Shown here one piece after another: positions 8,467 to 20,899 of a stretch of DNA of 64,000 nt. The position numbers and the translations under genes are program-made. The notes beneath the pieces are model-generated. The model was not told the DNA's origin. It made no database searches and saw only the letters and a list, made by a program, of their open reading frames with translations. This DNA comes from Gammaproteobacteria bacterium (GTDB lineage: Bacteria; Pseudomonadota; Gammaproteobacteria; Pseudomonadales; Azotimanducaceae). The first letter of the stretch is position 1. Each line of letters begins with the position of its first letter. The stretch lies in the NCBI GenBank assembly GCA_030428905.1, contig JAUIED010000001.1, forward strand, positions 124,001 to 188,000. The letters are read 5' to 3'.

Positions 8467-10302
8467 TTACTCCACGGTCACCGATTTGGCGAGGTTGCGC
8501 GGTTGATCCACATCCGTGCCCTTGAGCACTGCCACGTGATAGGAAAGCAACTGCAGGGGCACCACGAAAACGATGGGGGCAAGCAGACGATGCACCTGCG
8601 GCACCTTCATCACCGCCACATCGTCTGCCGGGGTGAAGCTGGTGAGGCTGTCTGTGAATACGAACAGCTTACCGCCGCGAGCCCGCACCTCCTGGAGGTT
8701 GGACTGTACTTTCTCCAGCAGCTCGTCCTCCGGTGCCACGGCGACGACCGGCATATCTTCGTCCACCAAGGCCAGCGGCCCGTGCTTGAGCTCCCCTGCC
8801 GGGTAACCCTCCGCGTGGATGTATGAGATTTCCTTGAGTTTGAGCGCCCCTTCCATAGCCACCGGGAACATGGGCCCACGACCGAGGAAGAGCGCATGAT
8901 GCCGGTCCATGAACTTCTCGGCCCATCCCTTGATTTCCTCGTCGAGCTCCAGCGTGGACGTCACCACATCCGGCAACGCATGCAGAGCATCCACGATCTC
9001 CGCTTCGCTTTCAGCGGAGAGCCCACGATAGCGGGCCAGCATGAGGCTCAGCAGCATCAGATCGGCAAGCTGTGCCGTGAAGGCTTTGGTAGAAGCAACA
9101 CCAACCTCCGTGCCCGCTTGCAGCATCAGCGCAAGGTCGGATTCGCGCACCAACGAAGAAGTAGCAACATTGCAGATGGTCAGCGTGGTCTCGTAGCCAA
9201 TCTCCTTGGCGATACGCAGCGCCGCCAGGGTGTCCGCCGTTTCGCCGGACTGCGAGATGGTAACGAACAGGCTCTTCGATAAAACGGACACCCGCCGATA
9301 GCGAAACTCGCTGGCGATCTCCACCTGGCAGGGAATTCCCGCCATTTCCTCGATCCAGTAACGGGCCACGGACGCCGCGTAGTAGCTTGTGCCGCAGGCA
9401 ACGATGGTCACCGCTTGCACGTCTTTCAACAACGCTTCGGCGTTAGCACCGAAGGCCTGTTTCATGACTTTGTGCCGGCCCAGACGGCCTTCCAGCGTAG
9501 CGTTCAGCACTGCCGGTTGCTCGAAGATCTCTTTGAGCATGTGGTGGCGGAAATGGCCTTTGTCGGTGTCGTCGTGACCGAGCTCCATCTTCACGCTCGC
9601 CCGCACCACGGATTCGTCCTGAACGTTCCACACACTCACACTGCCGCGGGTTAGCTCAACCAGATCACCTTCTTCGAGGAAGATGAAGCGGTCGGTGACC
9701 GCTTTGAGTGCCAGAACGTCAGACGCCAGGAAGTGCTCACCGATACCTACGCCAATGACCAGCGGTGAACCCACGCGCGCGGCGATGATGCGGTTGGGAT
9801 CGTCGTTGGCCATCACGCCGAGCGCGTATGCGCCTTCCAGCTCACCGATCGCCATACGCACGGCATCGAGCAGGTTGCCGGTCTGCTCCAGATACGAGTC
9901 GATGAGGTGCACCACCACCTCTGTATCCGTCTCGGACAGGAATTCGTAGCCCGCGCCCTTCAAACGTTCGCGCAGCTCTTCATAGTTCTCAATGATGCCG
10001 TTGTGCACGAGCGTAACGCGGCCATTGGACGTATGCGGGTGTGCATTGGCCTCGCTCGGTACGCCATGCGTTGCCCAGCGAGTGTGCGCGATGCCGATCC
10101 TGCCCGGCAGCGGATTCGCCTGAATGTCTGCCGCGAGCTCCCTCACCTTGCCAACCTTGCGGCGCACTTCGATGCGGCTGTCAGCGCCAGGAATAACCGC
10201 CATACCCGCCGAGTCGTAACCTCGATACTCGAGTCGCTGCAGCCCCTCGAGCAGAATCGGAGCAACGTTTCGATCCGCTACTGCGCCGACAATTCCACAC
10301 AT
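8467..10302 (-). CDS. glmS: Glutamine--fructose-6-phosphate aminotransferase (isomerizing)
   Basis: A 611-residue two-domain enzyme making glucosamine-6-phosphate for peptidoglycan and LPS. The N-terminal Ntn glutaminase starts MCGIVGAV, with Cys2 as nucleophile after Met removal, and HTRWATHG near 73-80. Two SIS isomerase domains follow (CGTSYYA, SQSGETADT, STKAFTAQ). The C-terminal LAKSVTVE tail is the conserved channel-closing end. It is encoded directly downstream of glmU (28 bp gap), the usual glmUS operon, so two steps of UDP-GlcNAc supply are co-expressed. No glmS ribozyme or GlmZ-type site is seen in the short gap. Confidence 0.97.
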   Translation of the reverse strand: MCGIVGAVADRNVAPILLEGLQRLEYRGYDSAGMAVIPGADSRIEVRRKVGKVRELAADIQANPLPGRIGIAHTRWATHGVPSEANAHPHTSNGRVTLVHNGIIENYEELRERLKGAGYEFLSETDTEVVVHLIDSYLEQTGNLLDAVRMAIGELEGAYALGVMANDDPNRIIAARVGSPLVIGVGIGEHFLASDVLALKAVTDRFIFLEEGDLVELTRGSVSVWNVQDESVVRASVKMELGHDDTDKGHFRHHMLKEIFEQPAVLNATLEGRLGRHKVMKQAFGANAEALLKDVQAVTIVACGTSYYAASVARYWIEEMAGIPCQVEIASEFRYRRVSVLSKSLFVTISQSGETADTLAALRIAKEIGYETTLTICNVATSSLVRESDLALMLQAGTEVGVASTKAFTAQLADLMLLSLMLARYRGLSAESEAEIVDALHALPDVVTSTLELDEEIKGWAEKFMDRHHALFLGRGPMFPVAMEGALKLKEISYIHAEGYPAGELKHGPLALVDEDMPVVAVAPEDELLEKVQSNLQEVRARGGKLFVFTDSLTSFTPADDVAVMKVPQVHRLLAPIVFVVPLQLLSYHVAVLKGTDVDQPRNLAKSVTVE

Positions 10303-10330
10303 GCTTTTCGTTCCTTTTCCCTGGTTAGCC

Positions 10331-11692
10331 TCAGGCTTCGCGCTTGTCCGGGCGCGTCCAGCCTTGAATGTTCCGCTGCTTGCCGCGACCTACGGCGAGG
10401 TCTCCCTTACCGACTTTGCTGGTCACCGTAGAACCGGCGGCAACGAAGCTGTCGTCTTCCAGTTCTACCGGTGCTACGAGCGTCGAGTTCGAACCGACAA
10501 ACACACCGTGGCCGATGGTCGTCTTGTGCTTGTTTACCCCGTCGTAGTTACACGTGATGGTGCCTGCGCCTATGTTGCAGCCGTCGCCGAGTGTCGTGTC
10601 GCCAATATAGGCCAGATGGTTGGCTTTGCTGCCACGACCGAAGCGCGCCTTCTTGGTCTCAACAAAATTGCCCACCTTCGCACCCTCGCCGAGCTCTGAT
10701 CCCGGCCGGATACGGGCAAACGGCCCGAGCGTGCAGCCCGCTGCGATCGCCGCACCTTCGATCACCGTGTTGGGTTCTACCCGAACGCCCTCGCCGAGCG
10801 TCGAGTCGGTGATGACGCACCCGGAAGCAATATGCACACCCTCGCCCAGCACAACGTTGCCGACGAGCACGACGTTGACATCGATGAAGACATCCTGAGA
10901 AGCCTGTACGCGACCACGTACATCAACGCGCGCCGGGTCCGCCATGGTGACGCCGCCAGCCATCAGGTCTGCGGTAACCTGCGCCTGAAAGGCCCGCTCC
11001 ACCTCGGCCAGCTGCATGCGGTTGTTCACCCCCGTCACTTCCATCTCCGACGCGGCAAACACACCCTCAACCGGAATGTTCTGCTGCACCGCAAGACCGA
11101 TGATGTCGGTGAGGTAGTACTCGCCTTGGGCGTTGTCGTTGCCGACCTGCTCCATCAGTGCGCTGAGCGTACGCTTGGGTGCCGCCAGAATACCTGAGTT
11201 GATTTCGCAGATGCCGCGCTCCTCAGCATTCGCATCCTTGTACTCGACGATCCGCTGAATGATGCCGCCTTCCCGTACGATCCGGCCAAGCTCGGCAGGG
11301 TCTTCGAACAGTGCTGTAACCAGGCTGACCGCACCGGTGTCGGCAGCACCGGCACAAGCAGCCAGCGTTTGCGTGGTGACCAACGGCACGTCACCGTAGA
11401 GCACCAGAACCGTTGAGTCTTCATCGACCCCGGGAAGCGCCTGCGCTACGGCATGGCACGTACCGTTCTGTTCCGCCTGCTCCACCCACACGGGCGAACC
11501 GGTGATCTTTGCTTTCAGGTCGTCCGCTCCTGGACGCACGACGATGTGCGTGCGCGCCGCATCAAGCGCAGCAGCAGCATCCACCACATGCTGCAGCATC
11601 GGCTTACCGCCGACTTCATGGAGAACCTTGGATCGAGATGAACGCATGCGGGTGCCTTGCCCCGCCGCGAGGATGACCACTTCGAGCGTCAT
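10331..11692 (-). CDS. glmU: Bifunctional GlmU: glucosamine-1-P acetyltransferase / UDP-GlcNAc pyrophosphorylase
   Basis: A 453-residue cytosolic enzyme (E. coli 456) for the last two steps to UDP-GlcNAc. The N-terminal uridyltransferase domain has LAAGQGTRM near 8-16 and LYGDVPL near 100. The C-terminal half is a left-handed beta-helix of hexapeptide repeats, including the acetyltransferase site around GNFVETKK and the NHLAYIGD segment. I chose the ATG at 11692 because homology begins MTLEVVILAAGQG. The frame runs open to 11767, which would add 25 unconserved residues. It forms an operon with glmS. Confidence 0.96.
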   Translation of the reverse strand: MTLEVVILAAGQGTRMRSSRSKVLHEVGGKPMLQHVVDAAAALDAARTHIVVRPGADDLKAKITGSPVWVEQAEQNGTCHAVAQALPGVDEDSTVLVLYGDVPLVTTQTLAACAGAADTGAVSLVTALFEDPAELGRIVREGGIIQRIVEYKDANAEERGICEINSGILAAPKRTLSALMEQVGNDNAQGEYYLTDIIGLAVQQNIPVEGVFAASEMEVTGVNNRMQLAEVERAFQAQVTADLMAGGVTMADPARVDVRGRVQASQDVFIDVNVVLVGNVVLGEGVHIASGCVITDSTLGEGVRVEPNTVIEGAAIAAGCTLGPFARIRPGSELGEGAKVGNFVETKKARFGRGSKANHLAYIGDTTLGDGCNIGAGTITCNYDGVNKHKTTIGHGVFVGSNSTLVAPVELEDDSFVAAGSTVTSKVGKGDLAVGRGKQRNIQGWTRPDKREA

Positions 11693-11911
11693 GAGATTGC
11701 GTGTCCGTGCCGCATGAAAGAGCACAATTATAGGCACCGGGCCATGAAAAAGGGTGATGCCAGTCACCCATTACTCACACCTGGCACACAAGCTACTTCT
11801 ATCCTATCGAGTAAGTGAACACTTACTTTATAGAACGCTCTGCGGCACTGTTCGACTTCAGGAACGGGTAACGCTAGCCTTTCGCATCGCTAGCAGAATC
11901 GGATCTAACCC
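11693..11911. other. Divergent intergenic region glmU / SRPBCC gene
   Basis: A 219-bp gap, lower in GC than its flanks, between divergent genes. It holds the near-perfect palindrome at 11810-11827 (separate entry). Otherwise no gene is seen. Confidence 0.5.
11810..11827. promoter_or_regulatory. Palindromic operator-like site (TetR-type candidate)
   Basis: Eight-base arms AGTAAGTG and CACTTACT separated by two bases (AA). The size and symmetry are those of TetR-family operators. It lies 85 bp before the SRPBCC gene and 118 bp before glmU. No regulator gene is nearby, so the binding protein is unknown. Confidence 0.45.
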
Positions 11912-12331
11912 ATGGCAACCGCTCAAGTAGTCAAAAAAATTGCCGCCCCGCTTTCAGCGGTCTGGGCGCAGCTCGGCAACTTCGCAGGCATTCGCGTGGG
12001 CGGCGCCGTCGAGTCTGTGCGATACGAGGGCGAGGGCGAAGGAATGGTGCGCACCATCGGCATGGGTGGCGGAGAGGTCGTCGAGCGTCTGGACACACAC
12101 GACGAAGCCGGGCGCCGATTCAGCTACTCCATTCTCAACGACGACTCCCCGCTGCCGTTCACCGGCTATAGCGCTTCAGTACAACTGGGCGACAACGGCG
12201 ACGACAGCACAACGGTGATCTGGACTGGCACGTTCGAACCCCGCGGGGTGCCGGAGGCCGATGCTATCAATGTCGCCACCGGGATCTACGCTGGCGCCAT
12301 CAAGGGGGCGCGGGCCGCACTCGAGAAGTAG
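11912..12331 (+). CDS. SRPBCC-family protein (polyketide cyclase/dehydrase-like)
   Basis: A 139-residue single-domain START/Bet-v1-type fold. Recognisable are the N-terminal strand with AAPLSAVWAQLGNF (about 12-25), the acidic-glycine strand pairs in the middle (GEGMVRTIGMGGGE) and the long C-terminal helix ending GARAALEK. Such proteins bind hydrophobic small molecules, and some are cyclases or hydroxylase partners. No catalytic residue can be assigned. It stands alone, convergent with the DEAD-box gene (3 bp gap), and has the palindromic operator-like site upstream. No signal peptide. Confidence 0.8.
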   Translation: MATAQVVKKIAAPLSAVWAQLGNFAGIRVGGAVESVRYEGEGEGMVRTIGMGGGEVVERLDTHDEAGRRFSYSILNDDSPLPFTGYSASVQLGDNGDDSTTVIWTGTFEPRGVPEADAINVATGIYAGAIKGARAALEK

Positions 12332-12334
12332 CGA

Positions 12335-13546
12335 TCAGGCCGGACGACGACGGCGCCGACGACGGCGTTTCTTCGGAGCTGCCTCGCTGACCTCTTCAGG
12401 TCCTGCAGACTGCGCCGGCGGCTCACCGTCCGCCTGAATACGAAAGCCAATCAGTTTCTCGATGTCGCGCAGGTAGTCGCGCTCCGTCGGTTCTGCCAGC
12501 GACCAAGCAATCCCGGCGGCACCCGCCCTGCCGGTACGACCTATGCGGTGCACGTAGCTTTCCGGCTCGTTCGGCAGCTCGAAGTTGATGACGTGTGTGA
12601 TGCCATCGATGTGAATGCCGCGCGCGGCAATGTCGGTAGCGACGAGCACCCACGCCTCACCGTCGGCAAGCGCCGCCAGCGCCTTCTGCCTGGCCCCCTG
12701 CCCTTTGCCGCCATGAATTGCCCGTGCACCAATGCCCGCCTTGTCGAGATGCCGGGCAACGCGATCCGCTCCGTGTTTCGTGCGTGTAAAGACGATGGCC
12801 CGACGTACCTCCGAGCGCTTGAGCAGCTCCGTAAGGCGCGCACGTTTGTCGGCCTTTTCCATGTGAAACACGCGCTGTTCGATGTCCCGCACGGTTACCT
12901 GGCGAGGTGACACATCCACCCGCAACGGGTCTTTGAGCACCTCACCAGCGAGTTCCGCCACAGCAGCGGGCATGGTGGCCGAGAAGAGCAGCGTCTGGCG
13001 CCGTTTCGGCGTCGCCTGCACGATACGCCGCACGTCTCGGATAAACCCCATGTCGAGCAGGCGGTCGGCCTCGTCGAGTACCAGAATGCCCACCTCACTG
13101 AGGTCGATGTATTGCTGGCCCATCAGGTCCAGAAGCCGGCCCGGTGTGGCGACCAGCACGTCCACCCCCTTGCGCATGGCCTGTATCTGCGGCGTCGGCC
13201 CTACACCGCCGAAGATGACGGCAGAAGACAGGCGAACGTTCTGCGCAAAATCAACCAAAGACTCCTGGATCTGAGTGGCGAGCTCGCGGGTAGGCGCCAG
13301 CACGAGCGCTCGCGGCCGCTTTGACGCTGGTTTACCGCTGAGCCCGTGCAGTCGCTGCAGCATTGGCAGCCCGAACGCCGCGGTTTTACCAGTACCGGTT
13401 TGTGCCAGCCCTATGAGGTCCTGGCCTTCGAGGAGCGGAGGAATCGCCTGGTGCTGAATCGGTGTAGGTTCGCTGATGTTGCGCGCCGCAAGCGCGCGGC
13501 AAAAGGGCTCCTCAATACCGAGCAGCCCGAAAGAATCATTAGACAA
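12335..13546 (-). CDS. DEAD-box ATP-dependent RNA helicase (RhlE-like)
   Basis: A 403-residue RNA helicase with all core motifs: a Q motif ([10 protein letters not shown]), AQTGTGKT (motif I), PTRELATQI (Ia), [12 protein letters not shown] (II), LFSATMP (III), IVFTRTK (IV) and [10 protein letters not shown] (VI). It ends in a basic tail with a run of eight arginines, an RNA-binding extension common in RhlE/RhlB proteins. The likely start is TTG at 13546: AGGA lies six bases upstream and the protein then starts with SNDSFGLLG. The frame is open to 13621, but that overlaps sequence upstream of the divergent gene and looks unconserved. The subfamily (RhlE, SrmB, DbpA) is not certain. Confidence 0.88.
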   Translation of the reverse strand: MSNDSFGLLGIEEPFCRALAARNISEPTPIQHQAIPPLLEGQDLIGLAQTGTGKTAAFGLPMLQRLHGLSGKPASKRPRALVLAPTRELATQIQESLVDFAQNVRLSSAVIFGGVGPTPQIQAMRKGVDVLVATPGRLLDLMGQQYIDLSEVGILVLDEADRLLDMGFIRDVRRIVQATPKRRQTLLFSATMPAAVAELAGEVLKDPLRVDVSPRQVTVRDIEQRVFHMEKADKRARLTELLKRSEVRRAIVFTRTKHGADRVARHLDKAGIGARAIHGGKGQGARQKALAALADGEAWVLVATDIAARGIHIDGITHVINFELPNEPESYVHRIGRTGRAGAAGIAWSLAEPTERDYLRDIEKLIGFRIQADGEPPAQSAGPEEVSEAAPKKRRRRRRRRPA

Positions 13547-13653
13547 GAGATGTCCTGAGTGAGCGGGGCCGCGCACACTGATGCTTCCCCCGGGAGTTGT
13601 CAACCTGCACTGCGGGTGCAACCCTCACCGCAAGCAGGATTCGGGGAAACAGT

Positions 13654-13950
13654 ATGGGTGATCACTTCGTAGTGGTGGACTTTCAGGTAGAAGAAGACGC
13701 TCAGGATGTGGCGCTGGAACTGATTGCCGGCTACGTCGAGAATTTCTTGAGCCGCCAACCGGGCTTTACGCGAAGCACGCTACTCAAAGGCAACGATGGC
13801 TGCAGCATCGTGCACTACGCACAGTGGGAATCCGAACAGGACTTTCTTGCCGCGGGTGCGAAGGCGCAGAACCACCCGGATCTGCCACGCCTGCGCGAAT
13901 TCAACCCACGCGGACGCGGCTTCAGCAGCTGGCGAAAGTTTGGTAGCTAA
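13654..13950 (+). CDS. Antibiotic biosynthesis monooxygenase (ABM) domain protein
   Basis: A 98-residue ferredoxin-like alpha-beta protein of the ABM/YgiN type. It starts MGDHFVVVDF, has the LSRQPGFTRSTLLKG strand-turn (about 33-48) and the VHYAQWESEQDF motif (about 54-65). Members act as quinol monooxygenases or heme-degrading enzymes, or have no known reaction. The ATG at 13654 is preceded by GGGGAA. The frame continues upstream to 13597, but those 19 residues do not look like the fold. It is convergent with atpC and monocistronic. Confidence 0.8.
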   Translation: MGDHFVVVDFQVEEDAQDVALELIAGYVENFLSRQPGFTRSTLLKGNDGCSIVHYAQWESEQDFLAAGAKAQNHPDLPRLREFNPRGRGFSSWRKFGS

Positions 13951-13962
13951 CGCGCGCCCAGA

Positions 13963-13983
13963 CGCCGTCGATCAGCGACGGCG
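13963..13983. terminator. Hairpin between ABM gene and atpC (possible bidirectional terminator)
   Basis: An 8-bp GC-rich stem (CGCCGTCG / CGACGGCG) with a 5-base loop spans the atpC stop codon at the convergent junction. No T-run follows on either strand, so it is at best a weak or Rho-assisted terminator. Confidence 0.35.
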
Positions 13984-14391
13984 CTTGCGCAGCTCCTCCA
14001 CCGTGCGAAGCTGAGCGGTAGCTGCCGCCAGCTGCGAAGCGGCAAGTCCAAAATCGAATTCGGCTGCCTGGTCGGCAAGCTGGCGCTCCGCCGCCTGGCG
14101 TGCCTCTTCCGCTGCCGCTTCGTCGATATCTTCCGCGCGCTGCACGGTATCTGCGAGAACAGTGACCACGCCCGGCTGTACCTCAAGGAAGCCGCCGGAT
14201 GCGAAGAACAGCTCGGTTTCGCCGTCTTCGAACGTGAGCTCAACCGCGCCGGGTTGCACACCCGTGAGCAGCGGCGCGTGGCCCGGCCGGATACCGAGCT
14301 CGCCGATGGTGCCTCGCAGGGACACCATGACCACTTCACCTGAGAAGATTTCGTTCTCAGCGCTGACGATGTCGCAGTGCATGCTGGCCAT
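13972..14391 (-). CDS. atpC: F1F0 ATP synthase subunit epsilon
   Basis: A 139-residue regulatory and coupling subunit of the central stalk. The N-terminal beta-sandwich starts MHCDIVSAENEIFSGEV (from residue 3) and includes GELGIRPGHAPLLT near 31-44. The C-terminal helical hairpin is alanine-rich and ends ELRKRRR. It is the last gene of the atp operon, 3 bp after atpD. Length matches E. coli (139). Confidence 0.96.
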   Translation of the reverse strand: MASMHCDIVSAENEIFSGEVVMVSLRGTIGELGIRPGHAPLLTGVQPGAVELTFEDGETELFFASGGFLEVQPGVVTVLADTVQRAEDIDEAAAEEARQAAERQLADQAAEFDFGLAASQLAAATAQLRTVEELRKRRR

Positions 14392-14394
14392 GAC

Positions 14395-15795
<1,401 letters not shown>

Positions 15796-15813
15796 TTAGG
15801 AGCTCGGACCCGG

Positions 15814-16674
15814 CTAGACAGCCGCGGCACCGCCCACAATTTCTGCAATTTCCTGGGTGATGGCTGCCTGACGCGCGTTGTTGTAGATCAGCGTCAGCTC
15901 TTCTTTCACCTTTTCGGCGTTTTCCGTGGCGTTTTTCATGGCCACCATGCGCGCAGCCTGCTCACAGGCGCCGTTTTCGACGACAGCCTGATACACCTGC
16001 GATTCGACGAAGCGCGCCACCAGCCCTTCGATGAGCTGACGTGCATCCGGCTCATAGATATAGTCCCAACGGTGCGCGTAGGAGTCGTTGTCTTCCGGGT
16101 CCAGCGGCAGAAGCTGCTTGATCACCGGTTGCTGAGTCATGGTGTTCACGAAGTCGTTGCTGGCGATGTAGACCTTGTCCACCTCACCGTTTTCGAACGC
16201 GTCCAGCATGATTTTGATACCGCCGATCAGCTCGCTGACTACCGGCTTTTCGCCAACCGGCGCAAGCACCGAGCGCACATCGCCACCGACAGAGCGGAAG
16301 AAACCCGCCGCTTTGTTACCGATGAGGCCGAGCTGCGCTCCCACGCCCTTGTCGTTCCACGCCTGCATGTCGCGCACCAACGCGCGAAACAGATTGGAAT
16401 TTAGACCGCCGCACTGGCCCTTGTCGGAAGATACGACGATGTAGCCAACACGCTGGACCTCACGCTCCTGCATGTAGATATGACGATACTCCGGGTTGGC
16501 GTTGGCCAGGTGACCAATCACCTGGCGAATGCGGTCGGAGTACGGCCGCCCTTCACGCATACGATCCTGGGAACGACGCATCTTCGAGGTCGCCACCATC
16601 TGCATGGCGCTGGTGACCTTCTGCATGTTCTCCACGCTCTTGATCTTGAGCTTAATCTCTTTGCCGACGGCCAT
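15814..16674 (-). CDS. atpG: F1F0 ATP synthase subunit gamma
   Basis: A 286-residue rotor-shaft subunit (E. coli 287). It starts [27 protein letters not shown], the N-terminal coiled-coil helix, has the [11 protein letters not shown] motif near 78-88, and ends with the second coiled-coil helix ([19 protein letters not shown]). It turns inside the alpha3-beta3 head and sits on the c-ring. It lies 12 bp after atpA and 36 bp before atpD. Confidence 0.97.
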   Translation of the reverse strand: MAVGKEIKLKIKSVENMQKVTSAMQMVATSKMRRSQDRMREGRPYSDRIRQVIGHLANANPEYRHIYMQEREVQRVGYIVVSSDKGQCGGLNSNLFRALVRDMQAWNDKGVGAQLGLIGNKAAGFFRSVGGDVRSVLAPVGEKPVVSELIGGIKIMLDAFENGEVDKVYIASNDFVNTMTQQPVIKQLLPLDPEDNDSYAHRWDYIYEPDARQLIEGLVARFVESQVYQAVVENGACEQAARMVAMKNATENAEKVKEELTLIYNNARQAAITQEIAEIVGGAAAV

Positions 16675-16686
16675 GGCGCTACCTCT

Positions 16687-18231
16687 CTAGTAGGTGCCAG
16701 TCTTCTTGAACTGCTCAACGGCACTGCGCATGGTGCTGACGATCTCGTCGTTGTACGCGCCGGTGTCGTTGATCTGCTTCATGAAATCGCCGTGCTCAGC
16801 GTTCATGTAGTCCAGAAGAGCGGCTTCGAAGTCGAGAACCTTCTCTACTTCCACATCCTCGAGGAAACCTTCGTTGGCCGCGAACAGCACCACGCCCATA
16901 TCGGCAACGCTCATCGGCGAGTATTGCTTCTGCTTCATGAGCTCCGTGACGCGCTGACCATGTTCGAGCTGCTTGCGTGTCGCTTCGTCGAGGTCCGATG
17001 CAAACTGCGAAAACGCCGCCAGCTCACGATACTGCGCCAGTGCCAGCTTGATACCGCCAGCGATCTTCTTCATGAAGGACGTCTGCGCATCACCACCCAC
17101 ACGGGAAACGGAGATACCCGGGCTCATGGCGGGTCGCAGACCGGAGTTGAAGTTCTGCGTTTCCAGGAAGATCTGACCGTCAGTGATGGAAATCACGTTG
17201 GTGGGTACGAACGCGGAAACGTCGCCAGCCTGGGTTTCAATGATCGGCAGCGCCGTCAGCGACCCGGTCTTGCCTTTCACCTGACCATTGGTCACCTGCT
17301 CAACGTAGGCTTCGTTGACTCGCGCCGCACGCTCGAGCAGGCGGGAGTGCAGATAGAAAACGTCACCAGGATACGCTTCGCGGCCCGGCGGGCGGCGCAG
17401 CAGCAGAGAAATCTGGCGGTAGGCCCAGGCCTGCTTGGTGAGGTCATCGTAGATGATCAGACAGTCTTCGCCGGTGTCGCGGAAGTACTCACCCATGGAG
17501 CACCCCGAATACGGGGCGATGAACTGCATGGGCGCCGGATCAGAAGCGGACGCGGCGACGACGATGGTGTATTCCATCGCACCGTTTTCTTCCAGCGTGC
17601 GCACGATGTTGGCGATGGTGGACATCTTCTGACCGATGGCCACGTACACACACTTAATACCGGAGTTCTTCTGATTGATGATGGTGTCGATGGCGATGGC
17701 CGTCTTACCGATCTGGCGGTCACCGATGATCAGCTCGCGCTGGCCACGGCCGATCGGCACCATGGAGTCGATACACTTCAGCCCCGTCTGCACCGGCTGG
17801 TTGACGCTCTTTCGCGCGATAACGCCGGGCGCGACCTTCTCGATGGGTGAGTTGGAAGTGGCGTTGATCGGCCCTTTGCCGTCGATCGGGTTACCCAGAG
17901 AGTCAACCACGCGGCCGAGCAGCTCAGGACCCACCGGCACTTCGAGGATGCGGCCGGTGCATCGGGCAGTCATACCTTCCGACAGGCCCTCGTAATCGCC
18001 GAGGACAACCACACCGACACTGTCGCGCTCGAGGTTCAGCGCCATCCCGTAGATGCTGCCGGGAAACTCGATCATCTCGCCGTACTGGGCGTCGGCGAGA
18101 CCGTGTATACGCACGATACCGTCAGAAACACCGACGATGGTGCCTTCGTTCTGTGCCTCCGCCGCGACGTCGAGCCGCTCTATGCGCCCACGGATGATGT
18201 CGCTGATTTCGGAAGGATTGAGTTGCTGCAT
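16687..18231 (-). CDS. atpA: F1F0 ATP synthase subunit alpha
   Basis: A 514-residue non-catalytic nucleotide-binding F1 subunit (E. coli 513). It starts [17 protein letters not shown], has P-loop GDRQIGKT near 170 and the conserved arginine-finger region VSRVGGDAQ near 373. It is encoded between atpH and atpG with normal 33- and 12-bp gaps. Confidence 0.97.
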   Translation of the reverse strand: MQQLNPSEISDIIRGRIERLDVAAEAQNEGTIVGVSDGIVRIHGLADAQYGEMIEFPGSIYGMALNLERDSVGVVVLGDYEGLSEGMTARCTGRILEVPVGPELLGRVVDSLGNPIDGKGPINATSNSPIEKVAPGVIARKSVNQPVQTGLKCIDSMVPIGRGQRELIIGDRQIGKTAIAIDTIINQKNSGIKCVYVAIGQKMSTIANIVRTLEENGAMEYTIVVAASASDPAPMQFIAPYSGCSMGEYFRDTGEDCLIIYDDLTKQAWAYRQISLLLRRPPGREAYPGDVFYLHSRLLERAARVNEAYVEQVTNGQVKGKTGSLTALPIIETQAGDVSAFVPTNVISITDGQIFLETQNFNSGLRPAMSPGISVSRVGGDAQTSFMKKIAGGIKLALAQYRELAAFSQFASDLDEATRKQLEHGQRVTELMKQKQYSPMSVADMGVVLFAANEGFLEDVEVEKVLDFEAALLDYMNAEHGDFMKQINDTGAYNDEIVSTMRSAVEQFKKTGTY

Positions 18232-18264
18232 TGCTTCTTTCCTGATTTACGGGGGACTGTGGCG

Positions 18265-18804
18265 TCAAACCCGCTGTAACGTTTCGGACAACTTGTCTAA
18301 CTTGCCGCGCACCGAGCCATCGATCACCGTGTCGCCTGCGCGGATGATGATGCCGCCGATGAGGTCACCATCCACACGGCTGGTGAGGTTGACCTCTTTG
18401 TCGAATTTGGCAGCCAGGGCGCGCGCGAGTTTTTGCGCCTGTTCATCGGACACCGGATAGGCGGAAACCACTTCCACCTCAAGTTTGCTTTCTTCGAGCG
18501 CCTTGAGCGCCTCGAACTCTTTGCTGATTTCGCTGATCAGCTCGAGTCGATCGTTTTCTGCGAGTACCTGCAGAAAGCGCTTGCCGCGATCATCGATGGC
18601 TTCGCCGCAGACATCAGCCAATTTGTAGGCTTTCTGCTGGTTTGCCACCTCAGGCGACTCCAGCAGCAGCTGAACCCGCGGATCCTCGGACACGGCGCTC
18701 AGGGTGCTGAGCATGCCCGACCAGAGGTCCAGGTTGGATTCCCGCTTCGCCAGCGCAAACACCGCGTTGGCGTAAGGTCTAGCGATTGTCGACAGTTCTG
18801 CCAT
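18265..18804 (-). CDS. atpH: F1F0 ATP synthase subunit delta
   Basis: A 179-residue peripheral-stalk cap protein (OSCP homologue; E. coli 177). It starts MAELSTIARPYANAVFALA, the typical N-terminal helical bundle. The C-terminal domain contains DLIGGIIIRAGDTVIDGS and closes with LDKLSETL. It links the b dimer to the top of F1. Confidence 0.95.
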   Translation of the reverse strand: MAELSTIARPYANAVFALAKRESNLDLWSGMLSTLSAVSEDPRVQLLLESPEVANQQKAYKLADVCGEAIDDRGKRFLQVLAENDRLELISEISKEFEALKALEESKLEVEVVSAYPVSDEQAQKLARALAAKFDKEVNLTSRVDGDLIGGIIIRAGDTVIDGSVRGKLDKLSETLQRV

Positions 18805-18813
18805 GTTGCGCCT

Positions 18814-19284
18814 TTACAGTTCGGCTGCGAGCCGGTCGAGGATGTCGGCGTGCTTGGCAGCGTCTACCGACTCGCCCAACACCTTTTCAGCACCCTGCAC
18901 GGCAAGCGTTGCCACTTGTGCACGCAGGCTTTCCTTCGCGCGGTTCACTTCCTGATCGATTTCCGCACGAGCGGCTTCTTTCAGTCGTGCACCCTCTTCG
19001 CGGGCCTCGTCCTTTGCTGCTTCGACCATCTGCTGAGCGCGTCCCCGCGCCTGCTCGATGATTGCCTGAGCCTCTTCTTTCGCCTTGGCCAGCTCGTCTT
19101 GTGCACCGCTCTTGGCTTCCTGCAGACGCCGATCGGCGTCCTCTGCAGCTTGCAGCCCTGCGGCGATCGCTTCCTGCCGCTGACGCATGGCTTCGATCAG
19201 CACTGGCCAGATGAACCGCATGCAGATCCAAACGAAGACGATGAAGACGACGGACTGCGCGATGAGCGTTGACGTTATGTTCAT
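18814..19284 (-). CDS. atpF: F1F0 ATP synthase subunit b
   Basis: A 156-residue peripheral-stalk subunit, same length as E. coli. It starts MNITSTLIAQSVVFIVFVWICMRF, one membrane helix, followed by a long charged Ala/Glu/Lys coiled coil (about 30-140). It anchors the stator in the membrane and binds delta. It is 9 bp upstream of atpH. Confidence 0.95.
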   Translation of the reverse strand: MNITSTLIAQSVVFIVFVWICMRFIWPVLIEAMRQRQEAIAAGLQAAEDADRRLQEAKSGAQDELAKAKEEAQAIIEQARGRAQQMVEAAKDEAREEGARLKEAARAEIDQEVNRAKESLRAQVATLAVQGAEKVLGESVDAAKHADILDRLAAEL

Positions 19285-19318
19285 TGCTCGCCTCTTGAGT
19301 GACTGGTTTGCGGATCGC

Positions 19319-20444
<1,126 letters not shown>

Positions 20445-20454
20445 CTATCCGCCC

Positions 20455-20826
20455 TTAGCTTCTCGCCGTTTTTACCGTCATATCAACCACTGCACCGCCA
20501 ACCGCGTGTGCAATCACCACGCCGACCAGCCCCGAGAAGAAGCCCAGCGGTGGCGGCTGAAACGCTTTCAGTGCGAAAGCAATCAGGGCGAGCCCAATCA
20601 GGAGCTTCACCACGCCATTCACCAGAACACCTTCAGCAGATTGCCTCCTGGTGGTGACCCAGGCGAAAAACGCGTTGGGTAGCACCATCGACAAACCGCC
20701 CATGAGCGCCGCTCGGCCCTGCTCTGCCTGCCAGACCCAGAGCGCGAGGGTCAGAATCATGGTCACCGCGAGCTGCAGGAGAACCACTTTGTACGCACCA
20801 GGCATGTTCTCTCCGACGATTCTCAA
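20455..20826 (-). CDS. atpI: ATP synthase protein I
   Basis: A 123-residue membrane protein with four predicted helices (about 13-30, 38-55, 75-92, 98-118). The position at the head of the atp operon and the size match AtpI, an assembly factor for the c-ring that is not part of the final enzyme. An internal ATG at 20805 (MPGAYKVV) is an alternative start. AtpI is poorly conserved, so part of the call rests on position. Confidence 0.85.
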   Translation of the reverse strand: MRIVGENMPGAYKVVLLQLAVTMILTLALWVWQAEQGRAALMGGLSMVLPNAFFAWVTTRRQSAEGVLVNGVVKLLIGLALIAFALKAFQPPPLGFFSGLVGVVIAHAVGGAVVDMTVKTARS

Positions 20827-20899
20827 GCTGCTCGCTCGTCGCTTGAAACAGACGACGGGTGAAGATTTGTCTTTTCAGCCCGCGTCAAAAGCGGCGCGT

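Noticed and set aside
12855-12870. parS-like half site (GTGAAACA) in the DEAD-box gene
   Set aside because: Only one half of the palindrome matches; the other half has several mismatches.
16480-17850. 456-codon plus-strand frame across atpG/atpA
   Set aside because: Antisense shadow of two unmistakable ATP synthase genes.
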